Origin: Acetobacter aceti | GTDB taxonomy: Bacteria; Pseudomonadota; Alphaproteobacteria; Acetobacterales; Acetobacteraceae | Length of the DNA: 64,000 bases | Assembly: GCF_002005445.1 (NCBI RefSeq) | Contig: NZ_CP014692.1 | Location: forward strand, 930,001-994,000 | Direction of reading: 5' to 3' | Part shown: positions 8,977-17,607 of the stretch, in pieces | How positions within the stretch are numbered: position 1 is the first letter of the stretch | Layout: every line of letters starts with the position of its first letter | Translations under genes and position numbers: made by a program | The notes under the pieces: generated by a model | Databases searched by the model: none | What the model was told of the DNA's origin: nothing | What the model saw: only the letters and a program-made list of their open reading frames with translations

Positions 8977-11900
8977 ATGACCACTTTGGATGTCACCGGA
9001 CAAAACGAAAATCTAACCACGTCCGTCGATAGTGCGACGATCGAAAATGGGGGACGGCTCAACGTCTCGTCCGGCGGTGTAGTTTCCGCAGTCACGGTCA
9101 TGAAGGGAGGCCTGCTTTACGTCGGTAAGCAGGGCGATATTTCCGATATACCGGGTGCGCAGGGAATCGTCAGCGGAGGCGTCATCTCCGCTGGTGGAAC
9201 GCTGACGGTTTATGGCGGCGGTCTGGTCGAGAACGCCCTGGTCAACTCAAGCAATCTCATGGTGGCCAGCGGAGCAGCCGCAAGCTCCCTGACACTTGCT
9301 TCTGGTGTTGCGGAAACCCTCTACGGAGTGGATTCAGGCGCGACAATCCAGGCCAATGCCGACCAGATGATCCAGGCGGGCGGTAGTGGCGTAGGCGCTA
9401 CGCTGCAACTGGGTACGCAGGATGTTAATCAGGGCGGTGTAGCGATTTCGGCCACCGTTATCGGAGATAACGCGAACGATCTTGCTTATGGCGGCGGTCA
9501 GAACATTTATGGGGGAGGATACGCCTCCCACACGCTCGTCACGCAATATGGCAATCAGCTGATTGCCAGTGATGGGTCCGCCACTGATACGACGCTGACG
9601 AATGGTGGTATCCAGGACATCCAGCAGGGCGGTTCTGCGACCGACACGACTGTCAGCAGTGGTGGCGTGTTGCAGGTCGAAGGGGGCGCGTTCCTGTCAG
9701 GCGCCACGATTTCCAGTGGGGGCACACTGGCGGCGACCAGTGTGACGGGGTCCGCTACGACAGTTTCCAATGTGACCGTGATGAGCGGCGGCACGCTGGA
9801 CATGAAAGATACGGGGATCTCCGTCACCGGACTGACTCTGTATAGCGGCGCTAATATTCAGCTTGATACCATGACTTACTCGACGTCTGGCGCCCAGCAG
9901 ACGACCTTTGCGGTCTCAGGGAATACTCTGACGGTTTCAGGTTATGATGGAGGTGGAAATGCGATTACGCAGGCTTTCTCCTTTGCTGGAACGGCCGGGA
10001 CCATCACACCGGACGAATTCAGTCTTGTTCATGGTACTAACGGAACCGGTATTAATTATGCGGCCTGCTACTGCCCCGGTACGCTGATCGCCACGAAAGA
10101 GGGTGAAGTTCCGGTCGAGATGCTGAAAATCGGTGACATGGTACGCACCGCGTCAGGCGCTCTCAGAAAAATCCGCTGGATCGGTCGACGCAGCTACGCT
10201 GCCGAGTTTGTCAGCAATAATCGCGGGCTGCTTCCGGTCCTCATCAAAGCTGGCGCTTTTTCTGACAATGTGCCGCACCGTGACCTGAAAGTTTCTCCTC
10301 TCCACGCCATGTATCTGGATGGTGTCCTTGTGGCGGCCAGCGCGCTGATCAACGGCGAGACGGTCATTCAGTGTGATCTGAAGGAGCAGATCGACTATTT
10401 CAATGTCGAACTGGACAGCCATGATCTGCTGATGGCGGAAGGTGCGCCTTCTGAAAGCTACGTCGAGGATGGCGGACGTGGCATGTTCCACAACGCGGCT
10501 GAATTTTACTCGTATTATCCTGATGCGGTGCCGACTGAAGCCGTTCACTATGCTCCGCGTCTTGAAGCCGGGGAAGCGCTTGTTGCCATCTGGCAGCGCA
10601 TCAATGAACGGGCGCAGAAACTGAAAACGCCGCGTCTGTCGGGGAGGGTGGTGTACGCCAGCGCCTATGGTATCGCCGGATGGTTCTCCGGGATTGCGGA
10701 GGAACAGTCCTTTCCCGTTGAACTGGTTCTTGATGGCAAGGTGGTCGCGCGGCTGATGACCGGGGAGGGACAGACTGTTCCGACTGAGACTGGCCTGGAA
10801 ATGCGTCATTGCTTTGGGGGGGCGTATCCGCAGGCCCTGGCTTCCCGTGATGTGCTGGTAAGACGGGCTGCGGATGGTCAATATCTGTTCCCGGGTGTTC
10901 TCTCTGAGACGCCCGAAGGAATGCCGTTCACTGAACAAGCGGATGATGAACAGGTTACGCCCTTTGATCCTGCTGATTATCGCGGTGGTCTGGACGAAGC
11001 CTCCCATGCTTGTGTCAGGGGCTGGATATGGAATGCAAAACATCCGTCGAAAAAGGCCAGCATTGACGTCTGCATCGACGGCAAGCCCATTGCGACAGTG
11101 CCTGCCGTCAACTATCGGGCTGACCTCGTTCCCGCTGGTATGGGGAATGGCTGGTCTGGTTTTCACATGGTTCTGAAAGAGCCGCTCGACTGGAGGACAG
11201 CGCATACGATCGAGGTGCGTTACAGCGGCACGGATGTTCATGTGCCGGGTTCTCCCGCCCATCTGTCTGTTCCTGAGCGGTTTGATGACGCGTTACGCGA
11301 TGTCTTTGAGCGGGCAGTGAAGGATCTGACCTCTCCGGGAGAGCGCAGGCAGGCGCTGTCGTTCATTCTGGATCAGGCGGAACATCTTCGACAGAAAGAA
11401 GCTGATCTTGACGGTCGCCGGGAGGAGCGGATGGCTCTTCATAACGAGCGGCGGCTGGCTGGACGGGCTGCCGCGGACATGCCGGTTACCCGACGTGCGC
11501 TCGTCATCAGTGAGGGGATGCCGCGTATCGGACAGGATCCCGATGCTGGTCCACTTCTGTCCCATATCCGGTCACTCAAGCGGTTGGGCTACGATGTGAC
11601 TGTCACGACAGTGGATCCTGCGCCAGCACCACATATGGAAAAGCTTTTTGAAGAAGAAGGGGTTTCCATCGCAAGAGCGCCGCTTTATGCGTCGCCCGAA
11701 GAGGTGCTGCGTCGTCAGGCCGGCTGCTTTGAACTGGTTTATCTGCGGGGGCTGAGTGCGGCGTCTTCCTATGCCGGTCTGGCGCGTCGCCATATGGGAC
11801 GTGCAAAGCTGGTTTATGGTGTGCGCGAACTTCAGTATGTTCGCATTGATCGTCAGGCTGAAACGGAATCCCGTATGGATCTGCAGCGCGCGATCGGACG

Positions 11901-12636
11901 GCTGCGCACATACGAGATTACAACAGCGCTCCTCTGTGATCTGGTCCTTGTGCACTCGGAAGTGGAGGCGACCCGTCTGAAGCATCTTGTGCCAGCCCTG
12001 AACGTGCATGTTGTTCCATGGGACGTGCAGCCGGAAGCGGTCACGCGGCCATCCTCCACACGATCCGGCGTCGCTTTTTTCGGTTATTACGACCGGGCGG
12101 ACTGTCTCGATGCGGCTATTCTCCTTGTCCGTGAGATCATGCCGCTGGTGTGGGCACGTCGTCCCGACATCAGATGCCTTCTTGCAGGGCCAGGGCAGGG
12201 GAAGCCAGTCAGCACACTCGCCATGCCGGTTGGGCCGGATTGTGGTGGTGTGGAAATTCTGGGTGCGTTTGATGAGCCATCTAAAGGCTTTTTCCCACAG
12301 GCCCGCGTCGGCGTCGTGCCGCTGAATTTCGGAGCGGGTGTCGATGGAGTGGTTCTGTCTGCTTTTGCGGCAGGTATTCCCTGCGTGATGAGCGCGGTCT
12401 CCTCTGAGGGGCTGGCGTTACCGGCGCGCTTGGCGGGACTGGTGCAGAACAGTGTCGAAGGGATTGCCGAGCAGATTCTTCGCCTCCATGAAGAGCCGGA
12501 AACGTCTGATGAACTGGGACGTACGGAACTTCGCCTGATCTGTGAACAATTCTCCACCGAAGTTGTGGATCGTTGTCTCGGTCAGGCGCTGGGGATCAAA
12601 GCGGCTTCCCGGACGGCAGCCAGTATGGCTGGTTAA
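8977..12636 (+). CDS. AIDA-repeat / Hint / glycosyltransferase fusion protein
   Basis: A 1219-residue multidomain protein. Residues ~1-330 are AIDA/adhesin-like beta-helix repeats, each ~20 residues with GG-x-V-type turns (SSGGVLQVEGGAF, VMSGGTLDMKD). A Hint domain follows at ~364-500: it starts ACYCPGT with Cys364, then LIATKEGEVPVEMLKIGDMV, and has a DLKVSPLHAM block. Hint domains are the self-splicing/self-cleaving fold of inteins and Hedgehog. Residues ~545-800 look like two beta-sandwich modules, the second containing VRGWIWNAKHP and VNYRADLV. Next is a charged, probably coiled-coil stretch, then a GT-B glycosyltransferase-like domain from ~838 (ALVISEGMPRIGQDPDAG) to ~1200. No signal peptide and no autotransporter barrel are visible. 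AIDA-Hint proteins occur in Acetobacteraceae; the glycosyltransferase on the same chain is unusual. Whether Hint cleaves here is inference. Confidence 0.8.
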   Translation: MTTLDVTGQNENLTTSVDSATIENGGRLNVSSGGVVSAVTVMKGGLLYVGKQGDISDIPGAQGIVSGGVISAGGTLTVYGGGLVENALVNSSNLMVASGAAASSLTLASGVAETLYGVDSGATIQANADQMIQAGGSGVGATLQLGTQDVNQGGVAISATVIGDNANDLAYGGGQNIYGGGYASHTLVTQYGNQLIASDGSATDTTLTNGGIQDIQQGGSATDTTVSSGGVLQVEGGAFLSGATISSGGTLAATSVTGSATTVSNVTVMSGGTLDMKDTGISVTGLTLYSGANIQLDTMTYSTSGAQQTTFAVSGNTLTVSGYDGGGNAITQAFSFAGTAGTITPDEFSLVHGTNGTGINYAACYCPGTLIATKEGEVPVEMLKIGDMVRTASGALRKIRWIGRRSYAAEFVSNNRGLLPVLIKAGAFSDNVPHRDLKVSPLHAMYLDGVLVAASALINGETVIQCDLKEQIDYFNVELDSHDLLMAEGAPSESYVEDGGRGMFHNAAEFYSYYPDAVPTEAVHYAPRLEAGEALVAIWQRINERAQKLKTPRLSGRVVYASAYGIAGWFSGIAEEQSFPVELVLDGKVVARLMTGEGQTVPTETGLEMRHCFGGAYPQALASRDVLVRRAADGQYLFPGVLSETPEGMPFTEQADDEQVTPFDPADYRGGLDEASHACVRGWIWNAKHPSKKASIDVCIDGKPIATVPAVNYRADLVPAGMGNGWSGFHMVLKEPLDWRTAHTIEVRYSGTDVHVPGSPAHLSVPERFDDALRDVFERAVKDLTSPGERRQALSFILDQAEHLRQKEADLDGRREERMALHNERRLAGRAAADMPVTRRALVISEGMPRIGQDPDAGPLLSHIRSLKRLGYDVTVTTVDPAPAPHMEKLFEEEGVSIARAPLYASPEEVLRRQAGCFELVYLRGLSAASSYAGLARRHMGRAKLVYGVRELQYVRIDRQAETESRMDLQRAIGRLRTYEITTALLCDLVLVHSEVEATRLKHLVPALNVHVVPWDVQPEAVTRPSSTRSGVAFFGYYDRADCLDAAILLVREIMPLVWARRPDIRCLLAGPGQGKPVSTLAMPVGPDCGGVEILGAFDEPSKGFFPQARVGVVPLNFGAGVDGVVLSAFAAGIPCVMSAVSSEGLALPARLAGLVQNSVEGIAEQILRLHEEPETSDELGRTELRLICEQFSTEVVDRCLGQALGIKAASRTAASMAG

Positions 12637-12712
12637 GTCAGACTGGCTATCAGTTGGTGTGTGCAAGATAGAGATTTGCGTTTTCCCTTGCACACGAATG
12701 TTTTCTTTCTGG

Positions 12713-12738
12713 GAAACGGGAAGAAAACATCCCGTTTC
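12713..12738 (+). terminator. Hairpin downstream of the Hint-glycosyltransferase gene
   Basis: A perfect 9-bp stem, GAAACGGGA (12713-12721) with TCCCGTTTC (12730-12738), lies in the convergent space between the fusion gene and gspG. It lacks a T-run, so termination is only probable. Confidence 0.45.
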
Positions 12739-12762
12739 AGGCTGGAATGTCAGGTCTGAAAT

Positions 12763-12806
12763 ACCATGCGCTCGCTACCAATACGGATGGTAGTCCGGCG
12801 CATGGT
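12763..12806 (-). terminator. Nested hairpin downstream of gspG
   Basis: The outer arms ACCATGCGC (12763-12771) and GCGCATGGT (12798-12806) pair perfectly, with an inner TACCA/TGGTA pairing. It sits just beyond the gspG stop on the minus strand and is a likely 3' end structure or terminator for that gene. Confidence 0.45.
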
Positions 12807-12820
12807 TTCTTCGAAATCTG

Positions 12821-13249
12821 TTACTGATTGCAGATTTCACCGCCGTGATCTCCTTCTTTTGGACCCTGTGAACACAGATCGTAGTCCTTGCCTTCGCGAT
12901 CGGAGGGAGCCCGGTAGGTATAAGGGTGTTTCCACGGATCAAGGGGAACGGTTCCGCCTTTCAGATAAGGACCATTCCAGTTTTCAGCACCGGACGGGCG
13001 ATGGATCAGAGCATCCAGACCGTCCTCTGTTGAGGGATAGCTGCCTGCATCCAGTTTATACATGTCGAGCACAGTGCTGATACGAGCGAGGGATTGCTGG
13101 GCGACAGACACTCTGGCTCCGCCAAGCTGGCGTAACGCCGCAGGTGCGACAAGTCCTACAAGCAAGCCCAATATTGCCAGCACGACCAGAATTTCCAGGA
13201 GTGTAAAGCCGGCATCGTCCCGGTCTGTGTGGTTTTTAACATGTGACAT
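12821..13249 (-). CDS. gspG: Orphan type II secretion major pseudopilin GspG
   Basis: A 142-residue type IV prepilin-like protein. A 13-residue leader precedes the prepilin peptidase site G/FTLLE, with the required Glu at mature position 5, then a hydrophobic helix (ILVVLAILGLLVGLVAPA). The C-terminal globular part carries the GspG signature (LDAGSYPSTEDGLDALIHRP, GPYLKGGTVPLDPWKHPYTYRAP) and the calcium-loop region near YDLCSQGPKEGDHGG. GspG forms the pseudopilus that drives type II secretion. No other gsp gene is in the window, so it is an orphan or works with a system elsewhere. It is divergent from a lytic transglycosylase gene. Confidence 0.9.
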   Translation of the reverse strand: MSHVKNHTDRDDAGFTLLEILVVLAILGLLVGLVAPAALRQLGGARVSVAQQSLARISTVLDMYKLDAGSYPSTEDGLDALIHRPSGAENWNGPYLKGGTVPLDPWKHPYTYRAPSDREGKDYDLCSQGPKEGDHGGEICNQ

Positions 13250-13389
13250 TTTTGTGCCAGAGCTTTCACTGTTCGATCATGTTGCGTTAGTAAACGCACT
13301 CGCTGTCTTCGGAACAGCGTCCATATATTAAAAAAACATGAAATGTTGGCTGTGCTGTTTAAAGTGCGTCCATTTCAGGAAAGGTTTTC

Positions 13390-13803
13390 ATGCCGGCCCC
13401 TTTGCTTGCGTGTATGATTGCCGCTGCAATCCGTTACGATATTCCGCCCCGTGTTCTGCCGGTCATATGGGAAGTGGAACGAGGCGCGAACGGAGTAGTT
13501 CATCGGAACAGGGACGGTTCCTCAGATATGGGGCTCATGCAGATCAACACCCGGTGGATACAGCCGATTACAGAGCTGACGCGCATGCCTGCGGTTCAGG
13601 TGGCGGCCCGTCTGGTTTCGGACGGATGCTTCAACATTGCAGCATCCGCCATGATCCTGCGGACATATCTGAATGAGACACATGGGGATTTGATGACAGC
13701 GGTAGGCAATTATCATTCGCACACTCCGATGTTGAATGAAGCCTACCAGAAAAAAATCGTGATGCAGGCATGGAAGCTGTTTCCCGGTTCTTCCAGCCCC
13801 TGA
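13390..13803 (+). CDS. VirB1/SLT-like lytic transglycosylase
   Basis: A 137-residue SLT-fold enzyme that cuts peptidoglycan glycan strands. The catalytic Glu is in VIWEVERGANG near residue 27, and the SLT signature follows as GSSDMGLMQINTRW (motif GxMQIN) near residue 45. A later VGNYHSHTP block matches the AxxYNxG region of the family. The hydrophobic start PLLACMIAAAIRY may be an export signal or part of the fold. Enzymes of this size serve secretion or pilus machines by opening the cell wall. Here it lies 140 bases from divergent gspG, which suggests a shared envelope job. Confidence 0.82.
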   Translation: MPAPLLACMIAAAIRYDIPPRVLPVIWEVERGANGVVHRNRDGSSDMGLMQINTRWIQPITELTRMPAVQVAARLVSDGCFNIAASAMILRTYLNETHGDLMTAVGNYHSHTPMLNEAYQKKIVMQAWKLFPGSSSP

Positions 13804-13935
13804 TTGGTATAAGGAGCTTTAATTGTAAAAGCTCATTGTGGCACAGCGTTATTCATTCCATACATGAAATGAAAACATGTAATATCTGGGCGGCTGGTGA
13901 GGGTCTGTACCCTCCCGGCGCAGGATGGAGTTGAT

Positions 13936-15231
13936 ATGCGTGCTGTTCTCCAGAATTCCTACCCACCATCACTCTGGTATGACACGGCAGGCGAAGCCCC
14001 GGTCTTCGGGCAACTGACAGACTACGACCGCCATTATGATGTCGCCATCATCGGGGGAGGATACACGGGTCTTTCTACAGCGCTTCATCTTGCGGAAAAA
14101 GGTCTGACTTGCGTTGTGCTGGAGAGTCACGGCATTGGCTGGGGAGCATCCGGACGCAATGGCGGTCAGGTTATTGCCGGCCTGAAGTATGACCCGGACG
14201 ACCTGATTGCGCGCTTTGGAACTGATCTTGGGAATGCCATGATCAGATGTGTGGGGGAGGCTGCTGACACTGTTTTCGAGTTGATCGCGCGTCATGGCAT
14301 TACATGCAACGCCGTGAATAACGGCTGGATTCAGGCCGCTCATTGCGAAAAATCTCTGGCGAAACTACGGATCAAGGCGGCGCAATGGGCTGCGCGTGGG
14401 ACGGCTTCGGAAATTCTGGAGACAAAGTGTGTTGCCGATCTGACGGGTGCGCTGGGTTATGTCGGTGGTTGGCTTGACCCACGAGGAGGCAAGATCCAGC
14501 CTCTGATGTATGCTTTCGGATTGGCGAAGGCTGCCGCTTCTCTGGGGGCGGATATCTTCGTCAATAGCGCCGTCAAAACCATGATGCGCTCGACCGGTCA
14601 ATGGCGGCTTGGCACAGGCCTGGGCAACCTGATGGCAAAACAGGTCGTGTTCGCCACGAATGGGTATACGGATGGTTTGTGGCCTCATCTGCAGGAAAGT
14701 GTTGTTCCGGCCTATTCCATCCAGATTTCTACAGAGCCTCTCGCGCCTGAGATAAGAAAAACCATTCTACCGGACGGGCAGGCGCTTTCGGAAACCCGTC
14801 GTATCCTGCGCTACAGCCAGATCGATGCGCACGGGCGGCTGGTCATGGGGACACGTGGTCCAGCGCAGGACAATGCGACATACAAGGATGCCGCCTCGCT
14901 TGTGAAAGCCATGCATCAGCTTTTCCCACAGGTCGGCAAAGCCCGGCTTGATCATGTCTGGGTTGGCAGGGTCGGCATGACCGCTGATCATTTCCCGCAT
15001 TTGCATCAATTGGCGGATGGGGTGCATGCGGCGCTGGGGTACAATGGGCGCGGCGTCGCCATGGCGACAGTGGTGGGACGGATGCTGGCGCAAAGAGTTC
15101 AGGGCGCTTCTGCTCTGGAAATCGGATTTCCTGTTACTCCTCTCAAACCAATTGCGCTGCATCGATTTTCGGGATTGGGTGTCCTTGCTTATGGACGCTG
15201 GTACGGTCTTCTCGATTGGTTAAAAGTGTAA
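13936..15231 (+). CDS. FAD-dependent amine/amino-acid oxidoreductase (DadA/PuuB-like)
   Basis: A 431-residue flavoprotein of the DAO family. The FAD Rossmann motif VAIIGGGYTGLSTALHLAEKG is near residue 37, followed by the family motif GWGASGRNGGQV and a C-terminal FAD contact GYNGRGVAMAT. The order and spacing match gamma-glutamylputrescine oxidase (PuuB/OrdL) and related enzymes that oxidise secondary amines or D-amino acids. The substrate cannot be fixed. A longer GTG reading from 13897 exists, but GGAG at 13927-13930 sits 5 bases before ATG 13936. It appears monocistronic. Confidence 0.85.
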   Translation: MRAVLQNSYPPSLWYDTAGEAPVFGQLTDYDRHYDVAIIGGGYTGLSTALHLAEKGLTCVVLESHGIGWGASGRNGGQVIAGLKYDPDDLIARFGTDLGNAMIRCVGEAADTVFELIARHGITCNAVNNGWIQAAHCEKSLAKLRIKAAQWAARGTASEILETKCVADLTGALGYVGGWLDPRGGKIQPLMYAFGLAKAAASLGADIFVNSAVKTMMRSTGQWRLGTGLGNLMAKQVVFATNGYTDGLWPHLQESVVPAYSIQISTEPLAPEIRKTILPDGQALSETRRILRYSQIDAHGRLVMGTRGPAQDNATYKDAASLVKAMHQLFPQVGKARLDHVWVGRVGMTADHFPHLHQLADGVHAALGYNGRGVAMATVVGRMLAQRVQGASALEIGFPVTPLKPIALHRFSGLGVLAYGRWYGLLDWLKV

Positions 15232-15673
15232 GAGGTCGTATCGGCGCAGGCGCGCCTGCATCAGCGGACGCTTTTCTGTCTTTCCAGCATGGTTTTTATT
15301 GAATGGTAATTTTTGTGCAGAGAATGGACAGAGGCGCCCGAGATAAAGTTTGTTGTAAGGAAAGCGCGGAGTTTTTATCAAACGCGCTTTTAGGCTGTTC
15401 CAATGCATTTTGAGTAAATAAATAAACGTAAAATGTTCTGGTAAAATGTTGCAGAATTTAATTTCAAACTCCAATTTTTATTGTTTTTTAGAAATAAATT
15501 ATATATTTATAATATGTAAATGAAAATATTGATTCAATGAATGTTAAAAATCTCTTGCAATTCTTCAATTCGCGCTTTTCACAGGCAATGAGGCCGGTAA
15601 CGATTTATTCAGTGCATTAAGGCAGACTCCTTCGGAAAACAAATCCCTCGCGGGGGCGTCACTTCAAAGGTGC
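15232..15673. other. AT-rich intergenic region before the chemotaxis operon
   Basis: About 440 bases without a gene. The part from ~15400 to 15560 is strikingly AT-rich with runs of A and T. It should contain the chemotaxis operon promoter; I could not pick a confident sigma-28 or sigma-70 element. No repeat or RNA gene was recognised. Confidence 0.6.
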
Positions 15674-15679
15674 TTGAGA

Positions 15680-17182
15680 ATGTTGCTGCAATGGCTGCTA
15701 AACGTCGCGCCAGCACGTAATAAAATTTACTATATCATGTCTGTTCCCATCGTTTTTTCCGTGGTGGAACTGGGGATGAGTCTTGTCTATCTGCAGGCGG
15801 GTATGAGTGCTGAAGCGGCCCCGTTCCTCGCGGGCGGTATTGCAGTGCAGTTGGTGTTTTTTATTCTGACAGCGTACCTCATTGTGCGAACCATGGCGAT
15901 TCCTCTTGAGAGAATTTCTGGAGTAACAGAAAGAATTGTAGGGGGAGAGTTTGATACGGTCATCCCATACAGGCATGGTAAGGACTGCATCGGTCGCCTT
16001 GCCAGAGCGTTGGTGTCTTTCCGTGATGAGGCGCTGGAGGATGCGCGTCGTCAGCGTGAGGCGCATGAGCAGTCTCAATCCGCGGCTGCAAAACAGCAGG
16101 AGCTTGTTGCCAAAAGCAATGAATTGCAGCAACGCACGGAAACTATTCTGAACGAACTCATGAAGGGCATGAAGCGTTTGTCTTCGGGCGATCTGAGTTT
16201 TCGATATACAGAGACATTTCTTCCAGAATTTGAAATGTTCCGTGAGGATTTCAACTTTGTTGCCGAGCGATTTGCCAGCACGATCGGGAGGGCGGCGTCC
16301 AGCGCGTCCACGATTGCCGACAGTTGTTCGGAAATAGCTCTGGCTTCTGATGATCTCGCGCGTCGGACAGAGCATCAGGCAGGTAGTCTTGGAGAAATTG
16401 CCAATGCAGTCAATGCATTGACGCAACGTGTTCAGAAAACTGCTCAGGATGCGCTGGAGGCCCGCAAGGCGACGGGCGGGGCGCGTGAACAGGCTTCTGA
16501 ATCTGCCGCAGTTGTGCAGTCTGCTGTAACAGCCATGCACGAGATCGAGGAATCTTCGTCCAAGGTTGCCGATATTCTGGGTGTCATGGATGAAATCGCG
16601 TTTCAGACCAATCTTCTTGCGCTGAATGCCGGAGTTGAGGCAGCGCGTGCAGGGGATGCTGGTCGCGGATTTGCTGTGGTGGCAACGGAGGTTCGGTCTC
16701 TGGCGCACCGTTCAGCGGTGTCCGCAAAAAACATCAAGGAACTGATTTCACTGTCCAGTCGCCAAGTGTCGACAGGGGTAACGCTTGTCAGTCAGACGGG
16801 TGTGGCGCTTTCGAAAATATCTGAAAATGTAGAAACCATTTCGAAAATAATTGATTCCATTTCTTCATCTGCTCAGGAGCAGGCTGAAAATCTTGGTCGT
16901 ATTAATGGTTCACTGAGCGAAATGGACCAGACGACTCAGCAGAATGCTGCGATGGTCGAAGAAACAACAGCCGCCAGTCATAGCCTTACTCATGAAGTAC
17001 AGGATTTGGCTAAGGCAGTATCTGAATTTAATGTGAATAAAAACTCAGTAAAAACTATGGAAGAAACAGCCAGAAATACCAGATCGTTGCAGGCGAAAAC
17101 TGCGTTGACATCTGCGCCTGCATCTAATCCGTCAGCGACTGCGCGTCACACAGTTTCTGATGATGGCTGGGAAGATTTCTGA
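15680..17182 (+). CDS. Methyl-accepting chemotaxis protein without a periplasmic sensor domain
   Basis: A 500-residue chemoreceptor. Two membrane helices lie close together (~residues 16-38 and ~46-68) with only a few residues between, so no periplasmic ligand domain exists. A HAMP domain follows ([23 protein letters not shown]), then a second HAMP-like region around [12 protein letters not shown], then the signalling hairpin with the invariant tip [32 protein letters not shown]. The extreme C-terminus ends GWEDF, matching the xWxxF pentapeptide that tethers CheR/CheB. It heads the che operon. AAAGG at 15666-15670 favours ATG 15680 over the TTG at 15674. It probably senses an intracellular or membrane-energy signal. 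Confidence 0.93.
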   Translation: MLLQWLLNVAPARNKIYYIMSVPIVFSVVELGMSLVYLQAGMSAEAAPFLAGGIAVQLVFFILTAYLIVRTMAIPLERISGVTERIVGGEFDTVIPYRHGKDCIGRLARALVSFRDEALEDARRQREAHEQSQSAAAKQQELVAKSNELQQRTETILNELMKGMKRLSSGDLSFRYTETFLPEFEMFREDFNFVAERFASTIGRAASSASTIADSCSEIALASDDLARRTEHQAGSLGEIANAVNALTQRVQKTAQDALEARKATGGAREQASESAAVVQSAVTAMHEIEESSSKVADILGVMDEIAFQTNLLALNAGVEAARAGDAGRGFAVVATEVRSLAHRSAVSAKNIKELISLSSRQVSTGVTLVSQTGVALSKISENVETISKIIDSISSSAQEQAENLGRINGSLSEMDQTTQQNAAMVEETTAASHSLTHEVQDLAKAVSEFNVNKNSVKTMEETARNTRSLQAKTALTSAPASNPSATARHTVSDDGWEDF

Positions 17183-17218
17183 TCTCCAATTAGCTCCGGA
17201 AATAACAAGGATCATATA

Positions 17219-17590
17219 ATGCCTGTTACCATCATGATTGTCGATGACTCTCGGACAATGCGCGATATGTTACGTCGAACTCTTGAGGGAGCTGGCTATT
17301 TGGTGACCGAGGCTGTCGATGGACAGGACGGAATTGAAACGTTGAATCGTCTCTCGGAACATCCGGCTGCAATTATTTCCGATATCAATATGCCAAGACT
17401 GGATGGATACGGCTTTATTTCCGAAGTCCGTTCGTTGGAAGCTTTTCATAAGACACCCGTTCTTGTGCTGACGACGGAGACTGACCCCGGTAAAAAAGAG
17501 CGAGCAAAAAAGGTGGGTGCTACGGGATGGATTGTGAAGCCATTCGCAGCTGACGTTTTGCTGAAGGCTATCGCGCGGGTAACGGCCTGA
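17219..17590 (+). CDS. cheY: Chemotaxis response regulator CheY (copy 1)
   Basis: A 123-residue single receiver domain. The acidic pocket is in IVDDSRTMRD, the phospho-acceptor Asp in IISDINMPRLDG, the Thr switch in VLVLTTETD, and the Lys in WIVKPFAAD. It would carry phosphate from CheA to the flagellar motor, or act as a phosphate sink, since a second CheY is in the same operon. It sits between mcp and cheA, with 17 bases to cheA and a GGAGG ribosome site between. Confidence 0.93.
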   Translation: MPVTIMIVDDSRTMRDMLRRTLEGAGYLVTEAVDGQDGIETLNRLSEHPAAIISDINMPRLDGYGFISEVRSLEAFHKTPVLVLTTETDPGKKERAKKVGATGWIVKPFAADVLLKAIARVTA

Positions 17591-17607
17591 GTAAGCGGAG
17601 GCGGACC

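Noticed and set aside
8977..9900. The repeated GG-containing blocks as a CRISPR or DNA repeat array
   Set aside because: The periodicity is in the protein (AIDA beta-helix turns), with varied DNA sequence and no fixed spacer lengths.
10153..11262. A 369-codon minus-strand frame opposite the Hint gene
   Set aside because: No recognisable motif, while the plus strand encodes clear Hint and downstream domains.
15400..15560. AT-rich stretch as a replication origin
   Set aside because: No DnaA-box cluster and no dnaA/dnaN/parA gene nearby; it is better explained as a promoter region.
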